Shown in pieces: positions 10,539 through 20,286 of a stretch of DNA of 64,000 nt (positions within the stretch are counted from its first letter, which is position 1; the number at the start of each line of letters is the position of its first letter). Origin of the DNA: Natronosporangium hydrolyticum (GTDB lineage Bacteria > Actinomycetota > Actinomycetes > Mycobacteriales > Micromonosporaceae). The notes under the pieces are model-generated. The model searched no databases, had not been told where the DNA came from, and saw nothing but the letters and a program-made list of their open reading frames with translations. Where the stretch lies: positions 2,914,001 through 2,978,000 of the forward strand of contig NZ_CP070499.1 of the NCBI RefSeq assembly GCF_016925615.1. Direction: 5' to 3'. Made by a program: the position numbers and the translations under genes.

Positions 10539-11765
10539 GTGTTGCTGACCAGCCTCACCGAACCTGGCCACGGGTGGCGGATCTGGCAAGAGGCCGAGCG
10601 TTATCTCGGTGGCGGAACCCGCACCTACAGTCGGTACGCCGATGATTCACAGATCGCGGCCCAGTTTCATCCGCAATGGGGGCAGCCGAGTTTCGAGGTG
10701 CCGACGTTCTGGGTGCGGCACGGTGACGCGGGGGAGTACCTGTCCGGCCGGCTGCCGTCGGCGCTGCATGCCCACTACCGTGACGGTGACCGGTTCCTGC
10801 TGCCGGTGCACCCGGAGGCGCTGCGGGAGCCGGCGGTCGCCGGTGCGGTGCGCGGCTGCCCCGGCGGGCCGCCGTTGCAGGTGGTGCCTTCGGCCAACGC
10901 CCGCACCGTTTTCGTCCTCGGCCGGGCCGGCGACCGGATGCCGCCGCACTTTGTGAAGCTGCACTACCCGTTCCGGCTGTCCCGGTTCACCCGGCGACTG
11001 CGCCGGCCCGTGATCGCACTGCAGTTGTGGGTGGCGGAAGAGTTGGCGGCGATCGGGGCGCCGCTGCTGCCAGAGGTGGCCGGCGGCGTCATCGGTACCG
11101 ACCCGACCGAGGCGTGGGGTTTCGTGCTGCGCGAGGCTGAGGTACGCGACGCGCCCCCGCTGCCGTACACGGTGCCGTTGTTCGCGCTCTATGGCCACGA
11201 CATCCGCGACGAGCGGCAGCCGACCCTGCTGGAGCAGTTGATCACCCACAGCGGCGAAGCCCCGCAGGACTGGGTCACCCACCGCCTGATCGCGCCGATG
11301 GTGGCGTTGTGGACCGACACGCTGCTGCGCACCGGCTGCGCTATCGAACCCCATGGGCAGAACACCCTGCTGAGCCTGTCGGCCGACCTGCGCACCACCC
11401 GGATCGGCTACCGGGACTGCGCCGTCTACGTCGATCCGCAGCTGCGTCGGTGGCGCGGGCTGACCCGGCCGTTGCCGCCCCGCAATGTCATCTCCCAGGA
11501 TGTGGTGAAGCCCCGCGAGCAGGTTTTCAGCCTGGTCTACGACGCGTTCATGGGCCACCACGCGCTGGCCTTCGTTGCCCGGCTGCTCCAGCAGCGGTTC
11601 GGGGTGGCCCCGGCGAACCTGCACAAGTACGCCCACGAGGTGTTCACCAGCGCGGCGCTCGGCGGTCACCTCCTGCCGGAGACGGTTCACTACTACGACG
11701 ATGCACTGCACGCCGACGGCCGGTGGCGGCTGGTCGACACCGGCCAGCCGCCGCAGTGGCGGTGA
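10539..11765 (+). CDS. short IucA/IucC-like protein
   Basis: 408 aa, against about 580 for NIS siderophore synthetases. The central and C-terminal signatures are present: FLLPVHPEALREP, VPSANARTVFVL, PPHFVKLHYPFRLSRFTRRL, EPHGQNTLL near residue 270, and YRDCAVYVDP. The N-terminal GHPxHP nucleotide loop of the family is absent, so activity as a complete NIS synthetase is doubtful. The GTG at 10539 is the first start in this frame. A leaderless-type -10 (TATCGT, 10480-10485) precedes GTG 10492 in another frame, giving an 18-codon ORF that stops at 10548. Either a leader peptide or a frameshifted N-terminus is possible. Confidence 0.68.
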   Translation: MLLTSLTEPGHGWRIWQEAERYLGGGTRTYSRYADDSQIAAQFHPQWGQPSFEVPTFWVRHGDAGEYLSGRLPSALHAHYRDGDRFLLPVHPEALREPAVAGAVRGCPGGPPLQVVPSANARTVFVLGRAGDRMPPHFVKLHYPFRLSRFTRRLRRPVIALQLWVAEELAAIGAPLLPEVAGGVIGTDPTEAWGFVLREAEVRDAPPLPYTVPLFALYGHDIRDERQPTLLEQLITHSGEAPQDWVTHRLIAPMVALWTDTLLRTGCAIEPHGQNTLLSLSADLRTTRIGYRDCAVYVDPQLRRWRGLTRPLPPRNVISQDVVKPREQVFSLVYDAFMGHHALAFVARLLQQRFGVAPANLHKYAHEVFTSAALGGHLLPETVHYYDDALHADGRWRLVDTGQPPQWR

Positions 11766-11790
11766 CCCTGTGGCGGTGGCCCTGTTCGCC

Positions 11791-11950
11791 GAAACTTTCA
11801 GGGATCGAGGTCGAAACGCCGACCGCCGCCCGGCGCCTCTATCGGCACTGTAGGTGACGAGTGCGCTATCATCGGGTTCCGCTGAGGCGCAATCATGACA
11901 CCGTAGGAGCGGGCTTCGAGCCTTACCTATCGGCAAACTTCCGGAAGTTT
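11791..11950 (+). promoter_or_regulatory. candidate operators upstream of the GH43 gene
   Basis: The 274-nt gap before the GH43 start holds GAAACTTTC (11791-11799), which fits the GAAANTTTC element reported upstream of streptomycete xylanase genes, and a perfect 16-bp palindrome AAACTTCCGGAAGTTT (11935-11950) 90 bp before the ATG. No regulator gene is adjacent. Control by a LacI- or ROK-type repressor is inference. Confidence 0.4.
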
Positions 11951-12039
11951 CGGGGGTGGTCGGAGGCAGGGCGATGGCGTGAGGCCCCGCGCCTCGTGGC
12001 CTACCGCGGACGGTGACGAGGCACGATCGAAGGGCAGCC

Positions 12040-13695
12040 ATGACGACGACCACCCCGACCCGGGTCTCCGCAGATCCCGCCGACCGTCGGCTGGTCCGGA
12101 ACCCGGTGCTGCCGGGATTCCATCCGGACCCGTCCATCCTGCGGGTCGGCACCGACTACTACCTCGCCACCTCGACGTTCGAGTGGTACCCGGGGGTGCG
12201 GCTGCACCACTCCACCGATCTGGTGCACTGGCGGGCGCTCGGCGGCATCCTCACCGAACGTCGGCTGCTCGACCTGCTCGGCTCCGGCGACTCCTGCGGT
12301 GTGTGGGCGCCGGACCTGTCGTATACCGACGGCTTGTTCTATCTCGTCTACACCGATGTGTCGAGCTTCGACTGCGGCTACTGGGACTCACAGAACTACC
12401 TGACCAGCGCGCCGACGCCCACCGGGCCCTGGTCGGACCCGGTGGTGCTGCACGCCCGCGGCTTCGACGCATCGCTGTTCCACGACGACGACGGCACCAG
12501 CTGGCTGCTGTCGATGACCGCGGACTGGCGACCCGGCCGGGACCAGTTCGGCGGCATCGGGATCCAACAGTTCGACCGGGCCACGCAGCAGCTGGTCGGG
12601 CCGGAACGCGCGATTTTCGCCGGCACCGCGGCAGGTCTCACCGAGGGGCCGCATCTTTACCGCCGCGACGGCTGGTATTACCTGCTGGTGGCCGAGGGCG
12701 GCACCAGCTGGGAGCATCAGGCCCTGGTGGCCCGCTCCCGGGACCTGTTCGGCCCCTACGAGCCCGACCCGGACGGGCCGTTGATCACCTCGGTGCACCG
12801 GCCGGAGTTGCCGATGCAGAAGGCCGGGCACGGCAGCCTGGTCGAGACCACCGACGGCCAGTGGTATCTGGCCCATCTGGTGGGCCGGCCCTACACCCCA
12901 CGCGGCGCGTGCGTGCTCGGCCGGGAGACCGCGATCCAGCCGGTGTCCTGGCCCGCTGACGGCTGGCCCCGGGTGGCCGGCGGGGTGCCGGCGGACGCCT
13001 TCCCGGCACCCGAGCCGGCAACGACCGACCAGCCCGCCGCGGCACCGATCACCCACGACCACTTCGATCAGGACCATCTCGGCCCGGACTGGTCCACCCT
13101 GCGCCGGCCCGCCACCCCCGACTGGGTGGATCTGTCGGCGCGCCCGTCGCATCTGCGGATCTACGGCGGCCAGTCCCCGGTGGGCCGGCAGCGGCCCAGC
13201 CTGGTCGCTCGCCGGGTCACCGACCGCCGGTGCAGCCTCGAAACCACCATGCAGTTCCGGCCCGCCAACTTCCGTCAGCTAGCCGGGGTGACCGCCTACT
13301 ACAACAGCCGCAACTGGCACTTCGCCTACGTCACCGCCGACGATGACGGCAAACCAGTCTTCGAAGTACTCTCCTGCGACAACGGCCGCCGCACCACGCA
13401 TCCGCAGTGCCGGGTCGAGCTGTCCGGCGTCGACCAGGTGGGGCTGCGGGTGGTCTTCGACGACACGGAGGTGCGCTTCGCCCACCGGCTCAGCGACGCC
13501 GCCGACTGGACCGAGTTGCCGCTGGCGCTGGACGCCACCATCCTGTCCGACGAACACGCCGCCCGCATCGTCGACGGCGAGCCCGCCGCGTGGGGGTTCA
13601 CCGGGGCGATGATCGGGCTGTGGGTGCAGGACCTCGGCGCCGACGGCGGCTTCGCCGACTTTGACGAGGCCGTCTACCAGATCCATTCGGACTGA
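12040..13695 (+). CDS. GH43 beta-xylosidase / arabinofuranosidase
   Basis: 551 aa, no signal peptide, so probably cytosolic. The five-bladed propeller (about 18-320) has the family signatures NPVLPGFHPDPSILRVG with the general-base aspartate (Asp30), ATSTFEWYPGV, DASLFHDDDGTSWL, and the catalytic acid glutamate in LTEGPHLYRRDGWYYL. Residues about 345-550 form the beta-sandwich domain typical of two-domain GH43 beta-xylosidases. It would release xylose or arabinose from imported oligosaccharides; no transporter gene is adjacent. ATG 12040 follows AGGGCAG; an in-frame GTG at 12013 is less well placed. It converges on the ABC-F gene. Confidence 0.9.
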   Translation: MTTTTPTRVSADPADRRLVRNPVLPGFHPDPSILRVGTDYYLATSTFEWYPGVRLHHSTDLVHWRALGGILTERRLLDLLGSGDSCGVWAPDLSYTDGLFYLVYTDVSSFDCGYWDSQNYLTSAPTPTGPWSDPVVLHARGFDASLFHDDDGTSWLLSMTADWRPGRDQFGGIGIQQFDRATQQLVGPERAIFAGTAAGLTEGPHLYRRDGWYYLLVAEGGTSWEHQALVARSRDLFGPYEPDPDGPLITSVHRPELPMQKAGHGSLVETTDGQWYLAHLVGRPYTPRGACVLGRETAIQPVSWPADGWPRVAGGVPADAFPAPEPATTDQPAAAPITHDHFDQDHLGPDWSTLRRPATPDWVDLSARPSHLRIYGGQSPVGRQRPSLVARRVTDRRCSLETTMQFRPANFRQLAGVTAYYNSRNWHFAYVTADDDGKPVFEVLSCDNGRRTTHPQCRVELSGVDQVGLRVVFDDTEVRFAHRLSDAADWTELPLALDATILSDEHAARIVDGEPAAWGFTGAMIGLWVQDLGADGGFADFDEAVYQIHSD

Positions 13696-13712
13696 CCGAC
13701 CTGTCCTCGCCG

Positions 13713-13737
13713 GTGAGACCCCGCCGGCGGCGGGTCA
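13713..13737. terminator. hairpin between GH43 and ABC-F genes
   Basis: GTGA..CCCGCC pairs with GGCGGG..TCAC across 13713-13737 in the 39-bp convergent gap, overlapping the ABC-F stop codon. It is symmetric and could serve both strands. Confidence 0.4.
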
Positions 13738-15360
13738 CGCGCCGCCGGCCTCACCATCGCGGTGGGTGGTCTCCGGCAACTGCAGCGTCGCCGCAGCCCA
13801 ACCCCGCCGCAGCCAGCGGTCGTGACTGGCGACCACCACCGCACCCGGTGCGCACCGCAGCGCCTGCTCCAGCTCCTCGGCCAACGCCAGCGAGATGTGG
13901 TTGGTGGGTTCGTCGAGCAACAGCAGCTGCGGGTCGGCCGCGATCAGCAACGCCAACGCCAGCCGGCGGCGTTGGCCCACGCTCAAAACGGCCACCGGCC
14001 GGTCCAGGTCACGCGGCGCCACCAGCCCCAGCTCGGCCAGCCCCACCCCGCTGCGCTGACCGGCCGGTGCGTAGAGCTGCCGCGGTGTCTGCTCCGGCTG
14101 CGGGAAGTGGACATCCTGCTCAAGCATCCCCACCCGGAGCCCGCGCCGCAGCGCCACGCTGCCGGCGGCCGGCCGCAGCCGGCCAGCCAGCACCGCCAAC
14201 AACGTCGACTTACCCGCCCCGTTTGCCCCGGTGACCAGCAACCGGCCGGCGGCGGGCAGCTCCAGTCGCGACAGCCGCAGCCGGCCGGGGACGTGCACGT
14301 CGCGCAGCGAAGCGGCCAACCCGTCGCTGGGGCCGTCGGCGGTGAGCCGGCCGCGGAACCGCAACGGCGCCGGTGGCTTCCGGACCTGCGCCCGGTCGAG
14401 CTGGTCGAGCCGCCGTTGGGCGTTTCGTACCCGACGCGAAACCTGTGCCTCCACCCGGCCGGCGTGGCGGTTATAGCCCATCTTGTTGTTGTCCGAGGCC
14501 GGCCGGTTGTGCGCCACCTGACGGGAGGTGCTCGCCACCGCGGCGCGAAGCTCGGACAGCTGCTGCTGTTCGCTGGCGTACTGGTCCTGCCATGCCCGTC
14601 GGGCCAGCGCCTTCTCCCGCAGATAGTCCGAGAAGGTGCCGCCGTAGGCGGTGGGCCCACCCCGCGCCGGGTCCAGGTCGAGCAGCTCGGTGCAGACCGC
14701 GTCCAGAAAGACCCGGTCGTGGCTGGCGAAGACCACCACTCCGGGTAGCCCGGCCAGATGCGACTCGACGAAGCTGATCGCCTCGTCGTCGAGGTGATTG
14801 GTCGGCTCGTCGAGCAGCAACGCCCGCGGCTGCCGGATCAGCAGGGTCGCCAAACCCAACCGCGAACGTTCACCACCGGAGAGGGAGGCGATCGGCCGCT
14901 GCTGGTCGACCTCACCGAGCCCGAGCCCGGCGAGCACCAGCTGGGCCCGGCGGTCGGCGTCCCACAGGTCGTGGTCGACCGCCCACTGCAGGGTGTCGCC
15001 GTAGGCGGCGAGCAGGGCCGGGTCATCGGGCTGGGCTGCCAGCGCTCGGGCGAGCTCGGCCAGCCTGGCGGCGGTGTGTCGGATCTCCCGCAGCGCCTGC
15101 TCCACCAGGTTGGCGACGGTGACGTGCCCGGGGTGGGGCAGCTCTTGATGCAGCAGACCCAGATCTGCCGGGGCCTCGACCCGGCCGTGGTCGGGCACCA
15201 GGTCGCCGGCGAGCAGCCGCAGCAGCGTCGACTTGCCGGCGCCGTTTTCGCCGATCAGGCCGAGTCGGTGCCCGGGCGAGACGGTGAGGGAGACGCCGTC
15301 GAGCACCGGCCGGCCGTCGAAAGACTTGACCAGGTCATGAGCGGACAGAGCGACAGTCAC
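13735..15360 (-). CDS. ABC-F ATPase, antibiotic ribosome-protection type
   Basis: 541 aa with two nucleotide-binding domains and no membrane segment. NBD1 has GENGAGKS, LSGGERSRL and LLLDEPTNHLD; NBD2 has GANGAGKS, the variant signature LSVGQRRRLAL and LLLDEPTNHIS. The interdomain linker (about 250-330) is long and basic, with NNKMGYNRHAGRVE, as in macrolide/lincosamide-protection ABC-F proteins of antibiotic producers (TlrC/OleB-like). It would dislodge drugs from the ribosome rather than transport. GTG 15360 has GGAG 8-11 nt upstream. It lies 110 bp after pip on the same strand, with a possible attenuating leader. Confidence 0.85.
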   Translation of the reverse strand: MTVALSAHDLVKSFDGRPVLDGVSLTVSPGHRLGLIGENGAGKSTLLRLLAGDLVPDHGRVEAPADLGLLHQELPHPGHVTVANLVEQALREIRHTAARLAELARALAAQPDDPALLAAYGDTLQWAVDHDLWDADRRAQLVLAGLGLGEVDQQRPIASLSGGERSRLGLATLLIRQPRALLLDEPTNHLDDEAISFVESHLAGLPGVVVFASHDRVFLDAVCTELLDLDPARGGPTAYGGTFSDYLREKALARRAWQDQYASEQQQLSELRAAVASTSRQVAHNRPASDNNKMGYNRHAGRVEAQVSRRVRNAQRRLDQLDRAQVRKPPAPLRFRGRLTADGPSDGLAASLRDVHVPGRLRLSRLELPAAGRLLVTGANGAGKSTLLAVLAGRLRPAAGSVALRRGLRVGMLEQDVHFPQPEQTPRQLYAPAGQRSGVGLAELGLVAPRDLDRPVAVLSVGQRRRLALALLIAADPQLLLLDEPTNHISLALAEELEQALRCAPGAVVVASHDRWLRRGWAAATLQLPETTHRDGEAGGA

Positions 15361-15470
15361 GAACGGGCTCCAACGGTGCGCGGGAGCGGCGCCCGCCGGG
15401 CGTAGATCGCCTCGGTCGCGGGCCGGTCGTGGGGTCAGCTGTCCATGATGCGGCCGAGTCTAGCCGAGGC
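15361..15470 (-). promoter_or_regulatory. possible attenuator leader of the ABC-F gene
   Basis: The 110-nt leader contains a minimal ORF, ATG GAC AGC TGA (15446-15435, reading MDS-stop), followed by GC-rich inverted repeats such as CGCCC/GGGCG before the Shine-Dalgarno. Drug-induced ABC-F genes are often controlled by ribosome stalling on very short upstream ORFs. The mini-ORF lacks a clear Shine-Dalgarno and may be chance. Confidence 0.22.
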
Positions 15471-16430
15471 TCAGCCGTCGGCGAACCGATTTATCGCCGC
15501 GTAGATCGCCTGGTGCATCGCCGGGCTGCCGGTGTGCCCGGCGTCTTCGATCACCGTGAGGTCAGCGTCGGGCCACGCCTGCGCCAGCTCCCAGGCGACC
15601 CCGACCGGGCCACCGAGATCGTGCCGGCCGTGGATCAGCGCCCCGGGGATGCCCGCCAACCGGTGCGCGTCGCGTAGCAGCGCCCCCTCGTCGAGCCAGG
15701 CGCCGTGGGAGAAGTAGTGGGCGCAGATGCGCACCAGCGCCAGCCGGGCCTCGTCGCCTCGACTGGCGTACGGGGCGGGTTTGCCGTTGGGTTCCAGCGA
15801 CACGACTGTGTCCTCCCAGGCGCACCAGTCGACCGCCGCCTGTTCCCGGATCTCCGGGTCGGGATGTTCCAGCAGCCGGCTGTAGGCGGCGAGCAGGTCG
15901 CCGCCGCGCTCTGCCGGCGGCACCCCGTCGCGGAACCGTGCCCATTGCTCGGGAAAGAACGTGCCCACGCCACGGTAGAGCCAGTCGAGGTCGCTGCGCC
16001 GGCTGACCGTCACACACGGAATGACGATCTGCGACACCCGCTGGGGATACTGCTGTGCGTAGGCGAGGATCAGCGTCGAGCCCCACGATCCGCCGAAGAG
16101 TAGCCACTGGTCGACGCCGAGGTGGGTCCGCAGCCGCTCCATGTCGGCGATCAGGTGGGCGGTGGTGTTGTGCCGCAGGTCGGTCGCCGGGTCGCTGGCG
16201 TGCGGCCGGCTGCGGCCACAGCCCCGCTGGTCGAACAGGATGATCCGGTAACGCTTCGGGTCGAATGCCCGGCGGACCCCGGTGGAGCATCCCGACCCGG
16301 GGCCGCCGTGCACTACCAACGCCGGTTTGCCGCGCGGGTTGCCGCACACCTCCCAGTAGACATGGTTACCGTCGCCGACATCGAGCAGACCATTGTCGAA
16401 CGGGTCGATCGGGGGGTACGGCGGTGACAT
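15471..16430 (-). CDS. pip: prolyl aminopeptidase (proline iminopeptidase)
   Basis: 319 aa alpha/beta hydrolase of peptidase family S33. The start MSPPYPPIDPFDNGLLDVG and the oxyanion motif HGGPGSGC are typical; DQRGCGRS precedes the nucleophile elbow GGSWGS. Asp and His of the triad lie in HGRHDLGGP and EDAGHTGS. It removes N-terminal proline from peptides in the cytoplasm. ATG 16430 is used because upstream codons lack family similarity. It follows the substrate-binding gene of the ABC operon by 25 bp and may be co-transcribed with it. Confidence 0.92.
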   Translation of the reverse strand: MSPPYPPIDPFDNGLLDVGDGNHVYWEVCGNPRGKPALVVHGGPGSGCSTGVRRAFDPKRYRIILFDQRGCGRSRPHASDPATDLRHNTTAHLIADMERLRTHLGVDQWLLFGGSWGSTLILAYAQQYPQRVSQIVIPCVTVSRRSDLDWLYRGVGTFFPEQWARFRDGVPPAERGGDLLAAYSRLLEHPDPEIREQAAVDWCAWEDTVVSLEPNGKPAPYASRGDEARLALVRICAHYFSHGAWLDEGALLRDAHRLAGIPGALIHGRHDLGGPVGVAWELAQAWPDADLTVIEDAGHTGSPAMHQAIYAAINRFADG

Positions 16431-16455
16431 TCGCGCGATTGTGCCACAGGCCGGG

Positions 16456-17465
16456 TCACCGGGCGCGGCTATTAAAGTCCCGCAGGTAGTCGCCGAACTT
16501 CTCCAGACCATCCACATTGCGCGGGCTGGAGATCCCCTCGTTGTAGTCGAGCACGAAAAACTCGTCGTTGACCACGGCGGGGATGCTGGCGGTGGTGGGG
16601 TGCTCCCGCAAGAAGCTGATCTTCTCCTCGGCGGGTTTGTCACCGTAGTCGAGGATGATGATCACCTCTGGTTCGGCCGCCACGACCGCCTCCCAGCTCG
16701 CCTCCGTCCAGCGCGCCTCGACGTCGCCGAAGATGTTCACGCCCCCGGCGTACCGGATGATGTCGTTGGGTGGCACCTGGCTCGCCGCGGTGAACGGCTG
16801 GTCGGTGCCGGAGTCGTAGAGGAACACCCGGACCGGTTCCCCGTCGGGCGCCTGCTCCTGGACCGCGGCGACCCGCTGCTGGTATTCGGCGATCAGATCT
16901 TCGGCGCGCTCCTCGACGCCGAAGATCTGCCCCAGCCGCGCCAGGTCGGTGTAGAGGCCCTCGAACGGGGTGTGCCGCTCCGGAAAGCCGGGGTAGTTGA
17001 AGCAGGACTCGGCGTGCATGAAGCTCTGGATTCCGAGCGTGTCCAGGATCTCCGGGGTGATGCCACGATTGTCGGAGAAGCCGGAGTTCCAGCCGGCCAC
17101 GACGAGGTCGGCGTTCGCGTCCACGACGAGTTCCCGGTTAAGCAGGTCGTCGGAGAGGAACTCGACCTGGTCGTACTCGGCCGCCCACGGTGACTCGCTG
17201 ACCGGCGGGTTAGCCGGGGGCATCACGTAGCCGTGCACATGGTCGGTCAACCCGAGCGCGAACAGCTTGTCGGCGCTGCCTCCTTCATAGGCGACGACCC
17301 GCTGCGGCACTGTGTACTCGACCACCTCCCCACACCGGTTCACGCTGGTCGGGCCGTCGTCGGCCGTGGCCGAGTCGGCTACCTCGGCGCCGCACGCGCT
17401 CAGCAGCAGCATCGTGACGGCTGCCGGCGCGAAGCGGGCAGCCCGGTGGCGGTGCGCGGTTGTGG

Positions 17466-17469
<4 letters not shown>
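16456..17469 (-). CDS. FecB/BtuF-type substrate-binding lipoprotein
   Basis: 337 aa. An N-terminal lipoprotein signal ends in LLLSACG (Cys about residue 26). The rest is a two-lobe class III binding protein: VPQRVVAYEGGSADKLFALG, ELVVDANADLVVAGWNSGF, WTEASWEAVVAAEPEVIIIL. Cargo cannot be read from the sequence; iron-siderophore, cobamide or the transporters annotated for F420-0 are all compatible. Its ATG overlaps the stop of the ATPase gene by 4 bp (17466-17469), so permease, ATPase and binding protein form one translational unit. Confidence 0.87.
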
Positions 17470-18298
<829 letters not shown>

Positions 18299-18302
<4 letters not shown>

Positions 18303-19420
18303 GAGGTCCCCCCGAACACGTACCGTCGGCGCCGCATCAGCAGGATGAACACCGGCACTCCGAGCAGCGCGGTCAGCACGCCCAGCGGCAGTTCCCGGGG
18401 CGCGACCAGGGTGCGGGCGAGCAGATCGACCCACACCATCAGGATCGCGCCGAGCAGTGGTGCGATCAGCAACACCCGGGCGTGGGCGGCGCCGACCAGC
18501 ATGCGGGTGATGTGCGGGATCACCAGCCCGACGAAGCCGATGGCTCCGCTCACCGCGACCATCGCCCCGGTCATGAGGGCGGTGACCAGGAACAGCGCCT
18601 GCCGGCTGCGGGCAACGTTCACGCCCATCGACGCCGCGGTTTCGTCGCCGAGGCTCATCACGTCGAGCGGCCTGGCGCACTGGTGAAGCAGCACCGCTCC
18701 GATGAGGATGATGAGTGCGACTATCGGCAGTGACCCCCAGGTGGCCGCGCCGAAGGAGCCCATGGTCCAGAACAGCACGGTGCTGGTGGCTTCGCCGCTG
18801 GGCGCGAAGTAGATCATCACGCTCATGACTGCCTGGAACCCGAAGGACAACGCCACCCCGGTCAACACCAGCCGCAGCGGTGTGACCCCGGTGCGGGCGT
18901 AGGCGATGGTGTACACCAGGACGGTGGCGAGCAGCGCACCGGCGAACGCGCCGACCGAGACGGCGTAGATTCCGAAGATCGACAGAGCGCCCAGCAGTGA
19001 CACCGCCACCGCACCGACCGCGCCGCCGGAGGAGACGCCGAGGATGAACGGGTCGGCCAACGCGTTGCGGACCAAGGCCTGAATCGCCACCCCCACCACC
19101 GCCAGCCCGCCGCCGACGAGGACCGCTAGCAGCACCCGCGGCGTGCGGATCTGCCAGATGATCTGGTAGCGGGTGAGTTCGTCGGCGGAGATGGTGCCGC
19201 CGGTGAGTGCGGCCCAGAGGTAGCGGGCGGTCTCGGGGGGCGCAATGACCGCCGAACCCGTGCCGATCGCGATGAAGACCGAACCGACGAGCAAGCCGAC
19301 CAGCAGGGTGAGGAGCAGCGGCGTGACCGCCGATCGTCGCACCGGCCGGGCAGGAGGAGGGCGTCCGGCCGGTGCGACGACGGTTGTCGGTGAGGACACA
19401 GCGGCTCCACCATTCGGCAA
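18299..19420 (-). CDS. FecCD-type ABC transporter permease
   Basis: 373 aa, about ten hydrophobic segments. Family landmarks are IRTPRVLLAVLVGGGLAVVG, the QALVRNALADPFILGVSSG loop, and the C-terminal AIGFVGLVIPHITRMLVG coupling motif. A Pro/Ala-rich 30-residue tail precedes the first helix. Only one permease gene is present, so a homodimeric channel is expected. It is first in the three-gene operon. Upstream (19421-19458) AATGATTGTC and AGGTTA resemble halves of metalloregulator boxes, but no full Fur, Zur or DtxR site is convincing. Confidence 0.9.
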
Positions 19421-19459
19421 TGATTGTCGTTTGCTTGATCAGGTTACACGGCGTCCATG

Positions 19460-19494
19460 GCACGGCCCCACCGGCGAGACCGGTGGGGCCGTGC
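19460..19494. terminator. strong hairpin terminator after the ABC-2 permease gene
   Basis: A 15-bp perfect stem, GCACGGCCCCACCGG (19460-19474) with CCGGTGGGGCCGTGC (19480-19494) around a 5-nt loop, lies 3 bp after the stop of the minus-strand permease gene (19498). It separates that operon from the iron-type operon. Confidence 0.75.
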
Positions 19495-19497
19495 GCC

Positions 19498-20286
19498 TCA
19501 TCCGACCTCGGTACGCAGTACCCGTACCGCCCCGACCGCCATCGGCAGCAGGACCCACACCGCGGTGGTGGTGCCCAGCTGGGCCCACTGCCCGGCGGTG
19601 AGGGTGGCGCCGTTCAGCATGGGCTCCATGGTGAGAGTGAAGTCGAGCCACCGGGCCGCGTCGGCCAACCATCCGACCATGGCGCCGAGTACGTTCCACA
19701 CCGTCGGCAGCACGAAGTAGGCCACGATCGCCAGCGGCGTGTTCAGCGCCGCCATGCCGAACGCCAACCCCATGGCCACGTTGATCAACTGGAAGACCAC
19801 CGTGTTGCCGAGTACCGCCAGGTCGAGCCGCCAGTCACCGGCGCCGCCGGTGGCCAGCGCCGCTAGATTCGCCAGCGCGGCGATCACCACGCTGGCGGCG
19901 ACCGAGGCGATAGCGGCGGCCGCACCGGCGAGCAGCTTGGCCGCCAGCACCCGATGGCGCTGCGGCACCAGCGCGAAGGTGCTCAGGGCGGTGCGTTGCG
20001 ACCACTCGCTGGTCACGGCGAGGATGCCCAGCACCGGTAGCAGCAACCCGATCGGGATCAGGGTGCCCAGGAAGAACGTCTGGAAGGTCTGCACCGGCGC
20101 GTCCAGCACCGCCAGCTGGACGCCCGCGATCACCCCGCAGGCCAGTCCGATCGTAACCAGCAGCCAACGCCCGGCCCGGGTGTCGAGCAACTTGCGTAGC
20201 TCCACCACGGCCAGCCGCGCCACGCTGGGTCGGGTCGCGGCGCGGGTCTGGACGGTAGCGGCATCGGCGATCAGTTCGGTCGTCAC
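19498..20286 (-). CDS. ABC-2 type transporter permease
   Basis: 262 aa with about six hydrophobic segments; VVELRKLLDTRAGRWLL leads into the first helix and SEWSQRTALSTFALVPQRHRVLAAKLL lies in the loop after the second or third, as in ABC-2 permeases of drug or bacteriocin exporters. The start is GTG 20286, overlapping the ATPase stop by 4 bp. With the upstream ATPase and the divergent sensor/regulator pair it forms an export and response module. The exported compound is unknown. Confidence 0.87.
   Translation of the reverse strand: MTTELIADAATVQTRAATRPSVARLAVVELRKLLDTRAGRWLLVTIGLACGVIAGVQLAVLDAPVQTFQTFFLGTLIPIGLLLPVLGILAVTSEWSQRTALSTFALVPQRHRVLAAKLLAGAAAAIASVAASVVIAALANLAALATGGAGDWRLDLAVLGNTVVFQLINVAMGLAFGMAALNTPLAIVAYFVLPTVWNVLGAMVGWLADAARWLDFTLTMEPMLNGATLTAGQWAQLGTTTAVWVLLPMAVGAVRVLRTEVG

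Noticed and set aside
19421-19458. Fur, Zur or DtxR box before the FecCD operon
   Set aside because: Only half-site resemblance (AATGATTGTC, AGGTTA); no full dyad matches a known consensus.
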